Notes: generated from the letters alone by a model not told the origin. A stretch of 33,998 nucleotides of DNA from CAZAFM01 sp964484395 (GCA_964484395.1 CAZAFM010000013.1:1-33998); one strand, 5' to 3'. Counted from the first letter of the stretch, positions 24,226-32,947 are shown. Made by a program: numbers and translations.

Positions 24226-25585
24226 TCTCTAGAAGCTCTAGTAGCTTATTTTGATATAGCTCTGCGCTCTCTTTACTCTTTGCTTCAAACCTCGTAACAA
24301 GCTTTGGGGTGGTGTTACTAGCTCTTATAAGTCCCCAGCCATCCTCAAAAACAACCCTTAAACCATCAACTGTTATAATTTTTTTGATCTTTGGAAAGTT
24401 TGATGGGGGATTTTTCAGAGCTTCTGCTAGGTCTTTTATCATCTTAAACTTTCTATCTTCACACACATCTATATTTATCTCATCTGTCGTGTACATTTTA
24501 GGTAGTCTATTTATCTCTGCATCAAAGTCAAGTCCCGATTCAAGAAGTTCAAGCACTCTAAAAGTAGCATAGAGGGCATCATCATATCCATAATATCTAT
24601 CATTAAAAAAGAGATGTCCACTTACCTCAGCTGCAAAAGAGGCATCTAACTCTTTTATCTTTACCTTGAGGTTTGAGTGACCTGTTTTATACATCACAGC
24701 CTTGCCGATTTTATCTATCTCATCATACATTACTTGGGAGCATTTAACCTCACCTATAACTACTGGATTTTCCAAGGCTCTAGCAAAAAATATAGCCAAA
24801 ATATCACCCTTAAAGCTATGTTTTTTTGATAGAGTGGCCACTCTATCACCATCACCATCATATGCAAAACCTAGGTCATACTTGTTGGTTTGAAGCTCTT
24901 TTTTTATATCTTCAAGACTCTCCTCTTCGCTTGGGTCTGGGTGGTGGTTTGGAAATCTTCCATCTGGTTCTTTGTATAGGATTTTGTGTTCAATGTTTAG
25001 CTTTTTTAGTATCTTTTCAAGTGTCGGACCTACTGCCCCATTTCCACTATCAAAGATGAAGCTTCTACCATCTAGCTTTAAATGACTAAAGTTTTTGACT
25101 ATAAAATCCACATATAGACTCTCAAGATCAAAACTCTCCACCTCAAAACTATCCTCAATCTCTACTGGGGTATCTATAACTTTCTCACCTAAAGCATATA
25201 TATCACTTCCAAAATATGGCTTTTTATCAAGAGTTATCTTGAAGCCATTGTACTCTGGAGGATTGTGAGAGCCTGTTATCATGATAGATGCACTAACTTT
25301 TCTACCATCTATATCTACATAGTTTGAGTAGTAGCTAATAGGAGTAGGCACAAGACCTATATCAACACACTCAACACCTGCTCTTTTAAGTCCACTCACA
25401 ATCCAATCTTTTAGCTTTACTGAATGAAGTCTAGCATCATATCCAATCGTTACTAGATGAGGCTCTGAGGTAGCAACTTTTACATCAAGTCCAAAGTAGT
25501 AACCGATGTTTTTAACACCTATCTCATCTAACTCGCTAGGAAAAATCCCTCTAATATCATACTCTCTAAATATGTTTTTTGCCAT
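24218..25585 (-). CDS. Phosphomannomutase/phosphoglucomutase
   Basis: A 455-residue alpha-D-phosphohexomutase of the ManB/AlgC type. Motifs in order: F-R-E-Y-D-I-R-G, phosphoserine loop T-G-S-H-N-P-P-E-Y-N-G-F-K, metal-binding D-G-D-G-D-R, sugar-selecting G-E-V-K/A-E-V-S-G-H, and phosphate-binding R-A-S-N-T-T-P. It would supply mannose-1-phosphate or glucose-1-phosphate for surface polysaccharides. It lies five bases downstream of metK. Confidence 0.9.
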   Translation of the reverse strand: MAKNIFREYDIRGIFPSELDEIGVKNIGYYFGLDVKVATSEPHLVTIGYDARLHSVKLKDWIVSGLKRAGVECVDIGLVPTPISYYSNYVDIDGRKVSASIMITGSHNPPEYNGFKITLDKKPYFGSDIYALGEKVIDTPVEIEDSFEVESFDLESLYVDFIVKNFSHLKLDGRSFIFDSGNGAVGPTLEKILKKLNIEHKILYKEPDGRFPNHHPDPSEEESLEDIKKELQTNKYDLGFAYDGDGDRVATLSKKHSFKGDILAIFFARALENPVVIGEVKCSQVMYDEIDKIGKAVMYKTGHSNLKVKIKELDASFAAEVSGHLFFNDRYYGYDDALYATFRVLELLESGLDFDAEINRLPKMYTTDEINIDVCEDRKFKMIKDLAEALKNPPSNFPKIKKIITVDGLRVVFEDGWGLIRASNTTPKLVTRFEAKSKESAELYQNKLLELLETN

Positions 25586-25590
25586 TGGCG

Positions 25591-26787
25591 CTACTTCATC
25601 CCCTCAAAAAACTCCAAATCATCCAACTTTTCCCATGGGTAGTCACTCTGACCTACCTGACCTCTTGCGGCTACATCTGCGTAGGTAAATGTAGTTTTGC
25701 TTGGTTTATCAAGTGCAAATTTCTTTGTTATCCATGAAGGAGTTAGGGGGTATCTCTCCATGACTTTGGCTGAAAGGAGGTCATCATCAAACTTTGTGTG
25801 TGTTCCCATAGTATCGACACTTACAGAGACTGGCTTTGCTACACCTATGGCATAAGATACCTGAACAATGCACTTCTTAGCAAGTCCTGAGGCAACTATG
25901 TGCTTTGCTATGTATCTGCAAGCATACAGTCCGCTTCTATCAACCTTTGTGTAGTCTTTACTAGACTGTGCGCCTCCACCTATAGGAGCATATCCACCAA
26001 ATGTATCAACTATGAGCTTTCTTCCTGTAAGTCCGCTATCATATAAAGCACTGTGGTTTACATATCTACCAGTTGGATTTATGTGTATGATAGTGTTTTT
26101 TGGGTCATATAATTCAGTAGGAAGTCCCGTATCATCTATAAGTCCTTGTATAAGCTCTCTAACCTCTTCTATCTTCATGCCCTCTACTGAGGGTGCTGAT
26201 ACTACGATAGTGTGTATCTTCTCAGGTTCACAGTTTTCAAACTTCTCTTTTGTCCCATAGTCCATACTTACTTGAGTTTTTATATCAACTCCTAGTTTAT
26301 GAGGATGCTCTAAGGCGTAATGATAGACCTTATCAGCTAGCATTCTTGCATAAGTGATGGCTGAGGGCATAAAATCAGCCGTCTCACTATTTGCATATCC
26401 AAACATTATCCCTTGATCCCCTGCACCTATCTCACCATCTTTCTGATCCACGCCTTGGTTTATATCAGGACTCTGTTGATTGAGATAGACATTTACTTTT
26501 ACATCCTCTGGATATAAGCATTGCTCTTTACTAAAGCCACCTATACCCGTATAGCCTATTTTAACTAGTGCATCTCTTACTAATTTTTCATAGTCTTTCT
26601 GCTCTAACTTTAGTTTTGACTTCACCTCTCCACCTATAACAATCTGCTTTCCAGCAACAAAAACCTCACTTGCTACACGACTAGAAGAATCAGCCATTAT
26701 ATACCTATCAACAATACTATCAGCTATTATATCCGCACACTTATCAGGATGACCTGGTGTTACGACCTCACTTGTAAAAAGATACAT
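25591..26787 (-). CDS. metK: S-adenosylmethionine synthase
   Basis: Makes SAM from methionine and ATP. The 398 residues begin with the motif S-E-x-V-x-x-G-H-P-D-K and show G-A-G-D-Q-G-I-M-F-G-Y and the P-loop-like G-G-G-A-Q-S-S-K-D-Y-T-K. GGAG lies eight bases upstream of the ATG. The 95-base leader region before it ends at the toxin-antitoxin pair and contains one copy of the 24-base direct repeat. I see no SAM riboswitch there. Confidence 0.97.
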   Translation of the reverse strand: MYLFTSEVVTPGHPDKCADIIADSIVDRYIMADSSSRVASEVFVAGKQIVIGGEVKSKLKLEQKDYEKLVRDALVKIGYTGIGGFSKEQCLYPEDVKVNVYLNQQSPDINQGVDQKDGEIGAGDQGIMFGYANSETADFMPSAITYARMLADKVYHYALEHPHKLGVDIKTQVSMDYGTKEKFENCEPEKIHTIVVSAPSVEGMKIEEVRELIQGLIDDTGLPTELYDPKNTIIHINPTGRYVNHSALYDSGLTGRKLIVDTFGGYAPIGGGAQSSKDYTKVDRSGLYACRYIAKHIVASGLAKKCIVQVSYAIGVAKPVSVSVDTMGTHTKFDDDLLSAKVMERYPLTPSWITKKFALDKPSKTTFTYADVAARGQVGQSDYPWEKLDDLEFFEGMK

Positions 26788-26817
26788 TCATATAACTCCA
26801 TACTTTTAGTTTTTCAA

Positions 26818-26823
26818 ATTTTA
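26818..26823 (-). promoter_or_regulatory. Candidate -10 box for metK
   Basis: The minus strand reads GCTTTTTAGTAAAATT, a T-tract followed by TAAAAT, the phylum's usual promoter form, 30 bases before the metK ATG. It lies between direct-repeat copy A and metK, so metK keeps its promoter if the neighbouring cassette was inserted later. Confidence 0.4.
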
Positions 26824-26831
26824 CTAAAAAG

Positions 26832-26855
26832 CTACTTAAAATGGAAAAAATAGAG
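26832..26855. repeat. Direct repeat copy A flanking the toxin-antitoxin cassette
   Basis: A 24-base sequence with 22 identities to copy B at 27520-27543, including 17 identical bases in a row (ACTTAAAATGGAAAAAA). Copy B contains the last codons and stop of the permease gene; copy A is therefore a detached duplicate of that gene end. Confidence 0.75.
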
Positions 26856-26882
26856 CTAGTTTGTTACATAGTTATTAGCATG

Positions 26883-27164
26883 CTACAATCCTACTTTAAT
26901 CCTATCATGGGTGTACTGATGTATTAGTGACTGAATGATGTTTTGATAGTTTATGCCTACCTTTAGGGCTTTTTGCTTTAGGAGATAGAGATCATTTTCA
27001 CTCAGACGAATACTTATGGACTTTTTTTTAGAATTGTACTCTTTTGCTATTTGAGAGTATTTTTCTATCTCATCGTTTACATTTGGTATACTTTTAGCAC
27101 TTCCACCTTCTATGTATTCAACTATCTCTTGCTCTTCTGAGGTAAGACTTGGTGATTTTGTCAT
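26883..27164 (-). CDS. CopG/ribbon-helix-helix antitoxin
   Basis: A 93-residue protein whose C-terminal half holds a ribbon-helix-helix domain: strand K-S-I-S-I-R-L-S then helices with G-I-N-Y-Q-N-I-I-Q-S-L-I-H-Q-Y. The N-terminal half is acidic and would wrap the toxin. ATG at 27164 is favoured because GGAGG ends eight bases before it; an earlier ATG at 27179 overlaps the toxin stop and lacks such a site. As with other such pairs it probably represses its own promoter at the inverted repeat 27500-27516. Confidence 0.82.
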   Translation of the reverse strand: MTKSPSLTSEEQEIVEYIEGGSAKSIPNVNDEIEKYSQIAKEYNSKKKSISIRLSENDLYLLKQKALKVGINYQNIIQSLIHQYTHDRIKVGL

Positions 27165-27168
27165 ATGA

Positions 27169-27441
27169 TTATCCTCCATATTTTTTATGATATTTTCTGC
27201 TTGGAATTATGTTTTTAAGAAATATCTTCTCATCATCTTCAACAAATGGAACATAGTATGTATAAGAACTTATAAGCAATATGAAGAGTTTTTGGTTTGG
27301 ATACTTTTTTAAATTTGGATGCGGAACTATGTCAAGCAGTCCTCCGTTTTCCAAACTTAAAATCACATCCTCAAAACAGACACCTCTTTGCTCTTCTAGT
27401 GTTTGATTCTTACTCTCATTCCATCTAAAAGGTTTAATCAC
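27169..27441 (-). CDS. BrnT-like (DUF497-type) toxin
   Basis: A 90-residue protein of RelE-like BrnT type: it begins F-R-W-N-E-S-K-N, continues G-V-C-F-E-D-V (compare the F-E-W-D...K...G-V-S-F-E-E-A pattern) and ends with I-I-P-S-R-K-x-x-K-K-Y. Such toxins are ribonucleases that stop translation. It starts with GTG behind AAGGA. Toxin-first order with the antitoxin four bases downstream is typical of brnTA. The wider family match is from memory. Confidence 0.78.
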   Translation of the reverse strand: MIKPFRWNESKNQTLEEQRGVCFEDVILSLENGGLLDIVPHPNLKKYPNQKLFILLISSYTYYVPFVEDDEKIFLKNIIPSRKYHKKYGG

Positions 27442-27468
27442 AAATCCTTTTTTGTATATACATTGTTA

Positions 27469-27497
27469 ATTATATAGTTTTTACTGTATAGTGTCAA
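27469..27497 (-). promoter_or_regulatory. Consensus sigma-70 promoter of the toxin-antitoxin operon
   Basis: On the minus strand a perfect TTGACA (27492-27497) is followed after exactly 17 bases by a perfect TATAAT (27469-27474), 27 bases before the toxin start. A full consensus -35 is unlike the other promoters in this window, which suits a foreign origin and a strong promoter that must be kept repressed. Confidence 0.75.
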
Positions 27498-27499
27498 AC

Positions 27500-27516
27500 T
27501 CATCTATTGTAGATGA
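27500..27516. promoter_or_regulatory. Inverted-repeat operator candidate of the toxin-antitoxin operon
   Basis: TCATCTA and TAGATGA are perfect 7-base inverted arms around TTG, two bases upstream of the -35 box. This fits a binding site for the ribbon-helix-helix antitoxin. Confidence 0.55.
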
Positions 27517-27519
27517 TTA

Positions 27520-27543
27520 CCACTTAAAATGGAAAAAACAGAG
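27520..27543. repeat. Direct repeat copy B, at the 3' end of the permease gene
   Basis: Partner of copy A (22 of 24 bases equal). It covers the final codons and TAA of the SLC13-type gene plus four bases beyond, so it is the likely original copy. Confidence 0.75.
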
Positions 27544-29239
27544 GTGTCAAAATAAGCACACAAGCAGAATAGATGACTGAAACAAAAATCCCAACTCTAG
27601 CAAAATCTCTCACACTATATCCTGCAACACTTGCAACCATAAGATTTGTCTGATATCCATAGGGGGTTAAAAAACTAGCACTAGCTCCATAAGCTACTGC
27701 AAAGACAAAAGGCATAGGGTCAACCCCAAGAGATATAGCACTACTGTATCCTATGGGAAATGCAAGAGCAACTGCGGCGTTGTTTGTGACAAACTCTGTC
27801 AGAATAAGCGTCAAAAAATAAACACAAACAAACATACCATACACTCCAAATCCACCAAAAAGAGCAGATATAGTCGTAGAGATAGAGGAGCTAATCCCGC
27901 TCTCTATTAGCACCGTAGCTATCCCAAAGGCAGCTCCAACAATGAGTACTATCTCATAAGGAAATCGCCTCTTTATCTGTGCAATATCCAAAAACCCAGC
28001 CAAGAAAAAGACAATCAGCAAAACAAGCAGGCTTTTTACAAGAGATATATCAAAAAAAGATGGAGCAATAACAGCTACTAGAAACCCAAAAAAAGCAAAA
28101 TAGCTTTCACTCCTACTTAAAAGCTTATCCTCTTTTAGCTCTGAGATGATGTAGAAGTTCTGAGCAATGTTGTCTCTTTTAGCAAAGTCACTACCAGTGC
28201 TTAAGATGAGTTTGTCACCTGATTTTAAAACCGTATCACCTATTTTTTTGATATTTTTATCACCTCTTTTTATAGCTATAATAGCTGCGTTGAACTTTGA
28301 TCTAAAGTTTGAGTTTTTCACTCTTGTGTCAACCAAATTTGATTCAGGCGTTATTATTGCTTCGATTATGTTTTTTGTAGAGATTTTCTCATCAGAAATC
28401 TTTAGTCCATCAAACCCTTTTAGCAAACTCACATATTTAACATCACCACTAAAGACAAGTATATCTCCATCTTTTATCACATCTCTTGGACCTACAGGAG
28501 CTAATATTGACCCATCTCTTTGTATCTCTACTAAAAAAAGATACTCCAAATTCCTAAGTCCAGCCTTTTCTATGGTTTTGCCACTTAAACTTGAGCTTTT
28601 TGAAACTTTAGCCTCTATGAGATACTCTTGAAAGTTATCCTGCCTCATCTCAATGTTTGGCAGAAACCTTGAAGTAGCAAACAGTGTCAAAAGTCCAAAA
28701 AAGAGAATAAAAATCCCAACATAAAAAAAATCAAACATCCCCAAAGGCTCCAAACCTCTATCTATAACAAAACCGTTTACTATAAGATTTGTTGATGTAC
28801 CAATAAGCGTTAGAGTTCCACCAAAAATAGCACTAAAAGATAGTGGTAATAGCAGTTTTGAGGGCAGATGAAAACGATTTTTTTTTATCGATGAGATAAG
28901 AGATGCTACAACAGCAGTGTTGTTTAAAAAAGCAGAAGTAAAGGATGTAAACAAACCTATTTTAAAAAGTGAATGACCATAGCTTCTGCTTACAAGCCCT
29001 TGAGAGAGCTTTCTTATAAAAACACTCTTTTCAAGCACTACTGCTACAAGCAAAAGAAGCATAAGTGCTACAAGAGAGGGGTTTACATAGTTTAAAAGCC
29101 ACCCTTTAATATCCAAAAACCCAAAAACATAGAAAACAACCACAGCCCCAGTAAAAACAAGTGAAGCTTTGAAGCGGTTTTGTACTAGCAAGACAACCAC
29201 ACTAGCAAGGACTACTAGTACAAACAGCTTCTCAATCAA
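27524..29239 (-). CDS. SLC13/DASS-type permease with two RCK_C domains, likely sulfate transporter
   Basis: A 571-residue membrane protein in two helical halves separated by two soluble RCK_C domains (about 203-285 and 290-370). The first half has the family's substrate loop G-T-S-T-N (147-151); the second half has T-P-Y-G-Y-Q-T-N. The same layout occurs in SAC1-like and other SLC13 anion permeases, which carry sulfate, selenate or dicarboxylates. Being last in cysQ-cysC-cysD-cysN points to sulfate. The start is TTG, overlapping the cysN end by eight bases. Confidence 0.82.
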   Translation of the reverse strand: MIEKLFVLVVLASVVVLLVQNRFKASLVFTGAVVVFYVFGFLDIKGWLLNYVNPSLVALMLLLLVAVVLEKSVFIRKLSQGLVSRSYGHSLFKIGLFTSFTSAFLNNTAVVASLISSIKKNRFHLPSKLLLPLSFSAIFGGTLTLIGTSTNLIVNGFVIDRGLEPLGMFDFFYVGIFILFFGLLTLFATSRFLPNIEMRQDNFQEYLIEAKVSKSSSLSGKTIEKAGLRNLEYLFLVEIQRDGSILAPVGPRDVIKDGDILVFSGDVKYVSLLKGFDGLKISDEKISTKNIIEAIITPESNLVDTRVKNSNFRSKFNAAIIAIKRGDKNIKKIGDTVLKSGDKLILSTGSDFAKRDNIAQNFYIISELKEDKLLSRSESYFAFFGFLVAVIAPSFFDISLVKSLLVLLIVFFLAGFLDIAQIKRRFPYEIVLIVGAAFGIATVLIESGISSSISTTISALFGGFGVYGMFVCVYFLTLILTEFVTNNAAVALAFPIGYSSAISLGVDPMPFVFAVAYGASASFLTPYGYQTNLMVASVAGYSVRDFARVGIFVSVIYSACVLILTPLFFPF

Positions 29240-30638
29240 TGCTCAAGCATCCCCATTCAGGATAGTGCTCTCTTATATAAGCATTTAGAGCGATTTCAGC
29301 TTCAGTATAAGCTTTTTTAGGGGAGCTTTTCTCATCACCATGACCCACTAACATACCAGCTCCATTTGTATTGTTTGTGTATCTATCTATGAGGATAAAA
29401 CTCCCAGTTCCTTTTATCTCTTCATATCTGTCATAAGCTATTTTAGAAGATAGACTAAACTCTACTCTTCCAATCTCATTTAGCTCCAATCTGTCACTCT
29501 GTAGCTCTTCAAGCGTGTTTACATCTCTTTTGTACTTTATACTCTTAACCCTGCCTCTGATAGTGGTTGTAGCTCTTTTGATGATGTACTCACTTCCTAC
29601 TTTTAAAGGAGATTCACTCATCCATACTACATCAGCTTCAACCTCAGCGCTAGTAGCGGGCACAGTATCCTTAGCCACTATCATATCACCACGACTTATA
29701 TCTATCTCATCTTCTGTTGTGATGGTTACTGCCATAGGAGCTGAGGCACTTTGTAGCTCACCTTCATAAGTGATGATAGAGCTAACTTTTGTTGATTTTT
29801 TAGAAGGTAGAACTACTATCTCTTCACCCACACTCACACTTCCACTCTCTAAGCTTCCACAAAACCCTCTAAAGTTAAGGTTTGGACGATTGACATACTG
29901 TACAGGAAATCTTAAAGGCTGCTTTTTTATCTCCTCATTTGGCTCAAAGCTATCCAAAAACTCCATTAAAGGAAGTCCTTTAAACCAAGGAGTTTGGGAG
30001 CTTTTGTCTACTACATTATCACCCTTTAAAGCAGATAGTGGGATAAACTCTATAGACTCAAAGTCTAGTCTTTTTGTAAACTCGATAAAATCACTACAAA
30101 TTCCATCAAACACACCTTGTGAAAACTCCACTAAATCCATCTTATTTACGGCAACTACTATGTTTTTTATACCCAGCAGATTTACAATGAAGCTATGTCT
30201 TCTAGTCTGAGTCTGCACTCCATATCTTGCGTCTATAAGGATAATAGCTAAATCAGCTGTGCTAGCCCCTGTTGCCATATTTCTAGTATACTGCTCATGG
30301 CCTGGAGTGTCTGCTATGATGTACTTTTTTTTATCTGTACTAAAATAGCGGTATGCTACATCTATAGTAATTCCTTGCTCCCTCTCACTAGCAAGCCCAT
30401 CTACAAGTAGAGCTAAATCAATCTCTTCACCAGTAGTTCCATGCTTTTTACTGTCTTTTTGTATAGAACTTAGCTGATCTTCAAATATCATCTTACTATC
30501 ATGCAAAAGCCTGCCAATAAGTGTACTCTTACCATCATCAACACTCCCACAAGTGATAAATCTTAGAAGTTTTTTGTTTTCATGAGACTTGAGATACTCT
30601 TCTATATTTGTTGCTATAAGTTTACTGCTGTGTGACAT
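29232..30638 (-). CDS. cysN: Sulfate adenylyltransferase subunit 1 (GTPase)
   Basis: Regulatory GTPase of ATP sulfurylase; GTP hydrolysis drives APS formation by CysD. The 468-residue EF-Tu-like protein has G1 G-S-V-D-D-G-K-S-T, G3 D-T-P-G-H-E-Q-Y, G4 N-K-M-D and two beta-barrel domains. No CysC domain is fused. The start overlaps the cysD stop (TAATG). Confidence 0.96.
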   Translation of the reverse strand: MSHSSKLIATNIEEYLKSHENKKLLRFITCGSVDDGKSTLIGRLLHDSKMIFEDQLSSIQKDSKKHGTTGEEIDLALLVDGLASEREQGITIDVAYRYFSTDKKKYIIADTPGHEQYTRNMATGASTADLAIILIDARYGVQTQTRRHSFIVNLLGIKNIVVAVNKMDLVEFSQGVFDGICSDFIEFTKRLDFESIEFIPLSALKGDNVVDKSSQTPWFKGLPLMEFLDSFEPNEEIKKQPLRFPVQYVNRPNLNFRGFCGSLESGSVSVGEEIVVLPSKKSTKVSSIITYEGELQSASAPMAVTITTEDEIDISRGDMIVAKDTVPATSAEVEADVVWMSESPLKVGSEYIIKRATTTIRGRVKSIKYKRDVNTLEELQSDRLELNEIGRVEFSLSSKIAYDRYEEIKGTGSFILIDRYTNNTNGAGMLVGHGDEKSSPKKAYTEAEIALNAYIREHYPEWGCLSID

Positions 30639-31531
30639 TAGAAATACCCCTCTATCTTCTTTTTCTCCATTGAGCTTGATTCATCACTATCTATAAGCCT
30701 TCCTTGTCGCTCACTTGTTTTAGTCAGAAGCATCTCTTGAATAATCTCTGGAAGAGTTGTTGCATCTGAGTTTATAGCTCCAGTTAGAGGATAGCAACCA
30801 AGTGTTCTAAAACGAACCATCTCCTCTTTTGCTCTCTCTCTTAATTCTTTAGGCATCCGCTCATCATCAACCATTATCTTTGTTCCACCATACTCTACTA
30901 CTGGGCGTTTCTTTGCGTAGTATAGTGGGACTATGGGGATATTTTCTAGGTATATATACTGCCAGATATCTAGCTCAGTCCAATTAGATAGTGGAAAAAC
31001 TCTGATACTTTCACCTTTTTTATGTCTGCCATTGTAGATATTCCATAGTTCTGGTCTTTGATTTTTAGGGTCCCAACGGTGGTTTTCATCGCGAAAAGAG
31101 TAGATTCGCTCTTTTGCTCTACTCTTCTCCTCATCGCGTCTTGCTCCTCCAAAAACCGCATCAAACTTTTGCTTATCTAACATCTGCTTAAGTCCTTGGG
31201 TTTTCATAATATCAGTATGCATCGCACTTCCATGAGTAAATGGTGAGATATTACGCTTTATGCCTTCAGGATTTGAATAAACTATGAGCTCCATCCCTAC
31301 TTCTTTAGCCCTTCTATCTCTAAACTCTATCATCTCTTTAAACTTCCAAGTAGTATCTATATGTACAAGTGGAAAAGGAGGGGGTGCAGGATAGAAGGCC
31401 TTTAGTGCAAGATGAAGCATAACAGAGCTGTCTTTACCAACACTATAGAGCATTGCAGGATGTTCAAACTCAGCTACAACCTCTCTTATAATGTGAATAG
31501 ACTCAATCTCAAGTTTTTTTAAATGTGTCAT
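30638..31531 (-). CDS. cysD: Sulfate adenylyltransferase subunit 2
   Basis: Catalytic subunit of ATP sulfurylase, joining sulfate to ATP to give APS. The 297 residues carry the PP-loop S-V-G-K-D-S-S, then F-G-G-A-R-R-D-E-E-K-S-R-A-K-E and the C-terminal R-F-R-T-L-G-C-Y-P-L-T-G. ATGA overlap with cysC. Confidence 0.97.
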   Translation of the reverse strand: MTHLKKLEIESIHIIREVVAEFEHPAMLYSVGKDSSVMLHLALKAFYPAPPPFPLVHIDTTWKFKEMIEFRDRRAKEVGMELIVYSNPEGIKRNISPFTHGSAMHTDIMKTQGLKQMLDKQKFDAVFGGARRDEEKSRAKERIYSFRDENHRWDPKNQRPELWNIYNGRHKKGESIRVFPLSNWTELDIWQYIYLENIPIVPLYYAKKRPVVEYGGTKIMVDDERMPKELRERAKEEMVRFRTLGCYPLTGAINSDATTLPEIIQEMLLTKTSERQGRLIDSDESSSMEKKKIEGYF

Positions 31532-32130
31532 GACTCTCCTATATAGTTGTTTTTTTGCAGGAATTTTACTATATCTTGTGCTAATTCATCTGGCATAGCA
31601 CTATCTCCCTTGATAGTTATCTCTGGAGTCAGAGGTGCCTCATATGGGGAGTCTATACCTGTGAACTCTTTTATCTCTCCATCTCTTGCTTTTTTGTACA
31701 AACCTTTAGGATCACGGCTCTCACACACCTGCAGAGGAGTATCTACAAAAATCTCTATAAACTCACCAAACTCTAGTAGCCCCCTAACACTCTGCCTATC
31801 ACTCTTAAAAGGAGATATAAAAGCACTAAGCACTATAAGCCCAGCATCTACAAAAAGCTTACAAACTTCACCTATTCTGCGAATATTCTCTACCCTATCA
31901 TGCTCACTGAAGCCTAAATCACGATTTAGTCCATGTCGTACATTATCACCATCTAGAAGATATGTCTTGTAGCCTTTTTTATGCAAAAAATACTCAAGCT
32001 CTCCTGCAATTGTACTTTTCCCACTACCTGATAGTCCTGTGAACCATAATAAGCATGGTTTTTGTGCATTTAGGCTTGCTCTATCACTCTTGCTAACCTT
32101 ATGAGAGTGCCATAATATATTTGTATCCAT
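31528..32130 (-). CDS. cysC: Adenylylsulfate kinase
   Basis: Phosphorylates APS to PAPS. From this ATG the protein has 200 residues, with W-H-S-H-K-V-S near the start, Walker A G-L-S-G-S-G-K-S-T, D-G-D-N-V-R-H-G-L and the lid D-P-K-G-L-Y-K-K-A-R. I prefer ATG 32130, which overlaps the cysQ stop as TAATG behind GGTGGAG, over ATG 32148 inside cysQ. Confidence 0.96.
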   Translation of the reverse strand: MDTNILWHSHKVSKSDRASLNAQKPCLLWFTGLSGSGKSTIAGELEYFLHKKGYKTYLLDGDNVRHGLNRDLGFSEHDRVENIRRIGEVCKLFVDAGLIVLSAFISPFKSDRQSVRGLLEFGEFIEIFVDTPLQVCESRDPKGLYKKARDGEIKEFTGIDSPYEAPLTPEITIKGDSAMPDELAQDIVKFLQKNNYIGES

Positions 32131-32873
32131 TACTCCACCACAAACCACGGGTTTAAGAGGTCTTGCTTATTATAGACTAGCTCTTTTTTGGTTCCATACT
32201 CATACACTCTCTTTCCACTCTGGCTTACAACCGCATGAGCAGCAGCTGTATCCCACTCCATTGTTGGTGCAAGTCTTGGATAGATATCAGCCTCACCACT
32301 TGCTATCATACAGAGCTTCAAACTACTTCCTTTTGATACTATCTCTAGGTCTTTATGTTTTAGTTTTAGAGAGTCTATAAACTCATCAGTTTCAGGAGTT
32401 CTATGAGATTTACTAGCCACAACTCTATAGTTTCCATCTTTTTTTAGAGGAAGTTTCACACCATCTCTGTATGCACCCTCACCCTCTTTTGCATAATAGC
32501 ACTCTTGTAACACTGGTGCATAGACTACCCCTGCTATTGGGATTTGGTTTTTAACTAGAGCGATATTTACTGTAAACTCTCCATTTTTTTTGATAAACTC
32601 TTTAGTTCCATCTAGTGGGTCTATTAACCAAAATAACTCCCAGTTTTTTCGCTCATTATAATCTATACTTCTACCCTCTTCTGAGAGGATAGGAATGCTT
32701 GGGTAGAGCTTTTTTAGCTCAGTTACAATGATTCTATTTGCCTCTTTATCGGCCTCAGTTAGGGGACTACTGTCATCTTTATACTCAACTTCAAAATCTT
32801 TTTTGTATATATCAGCTATCGCCCTTCCTGCTAACTTGGCAGTTTCTACTACCTTTAAGATATCTATAACCAT
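32130..32873 (-). CDS. cysQ: 3'(2'),5'-bisphosphate nucleotidase CysQ
   Basis: Hydrolyses PAP, the by-product of PAPS use, to AMP, and may tune PAPS levels. The 247-residue inositol-monophosphatase-fold protein shows the metal ligands in L-S-E-E-G (64-67), W-L-I-D-P-L-D-G-T-K-E-F (D85, D88) and E-W-D-T-A-A-A-H. AGGA lies five bases before the ATG. First gene of the sulfate activation operon, which has no PAPS reductase or sulfite reductase in the window. Confidence 0.93.
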   Translation of the reverse strand: MVIDILKVVETAKLAGRAIADIYKKDFEVEYKDDSSPLTEADKEANRIIVTELKKLYPSIPILSEEGRSIDYNERKNWELFWLIDPLDGTKEFIKKNGEFTVNIALVKNQIPIAGVVYAPVLQECYYAKEGEGAYRDGVKLPLKKDGNYRVVASKSHRTPETDEFIDSLKLKHKDLEIVSKGSSLKLCMIASGEADIYPRLAPTMEWDTAAAHAVVSQSGKRVYEYGTKKELVYNKQDLLNPWFVVE

Positions 32874-32900
32874 GATTTCCTACTCTAAGTCTAATAACTA

Positions 32901-32906
32901 ATTATA
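32901..32906 (-). promoter_or_regulatory. Candidate -10 box of the cys operon
   Basis: The minus strand reads GAGATATAATTAG with a perfect TATAAT 27 bases before the cysQ ATG and no clear -35. No obvious operator was seen. Confidence 0.5.
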
Positions 32907-32947
32907 TCTCAATTACAATAAATCTCTAATAGGCACTTTGTATCTGA

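Larger units (their letters stand above)
26832..27543. mobile_element. Candidate inserted toxin-antitoxin cassette bounded by direct repeats
   Basis: About 690 bases carrying only a toxin, an antitoxin and their control region, with near-identical 24-base direct repeats at the two edges. One repeat is the 3' end of the permease gene, so the cassette leaves that gene intact, as elements that integrate at gene ends do. There is no integrase, so movement would need help in trans or the repeats may come from a local duplication. This reading is inference. Confidence 0.4.

Noticed and set aside
26788..26882. SAM riboswitch before metK
   Set aside because: The 95-base region is A+T-rich, holds a promoter-like box and a direct repeat, and shows no conserved riboswitch stems.
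26876..26885. Palindrome TAGCATGCTA at the antitoxin stop as terminator
   Set aside because: Only five base pairs with no loop and no T-run after it.
28167..28631. 154-codon plus-strand frame
   Set aside because: Antisense to the RCK_C domains of the permease; composition is that of a shadow frame.
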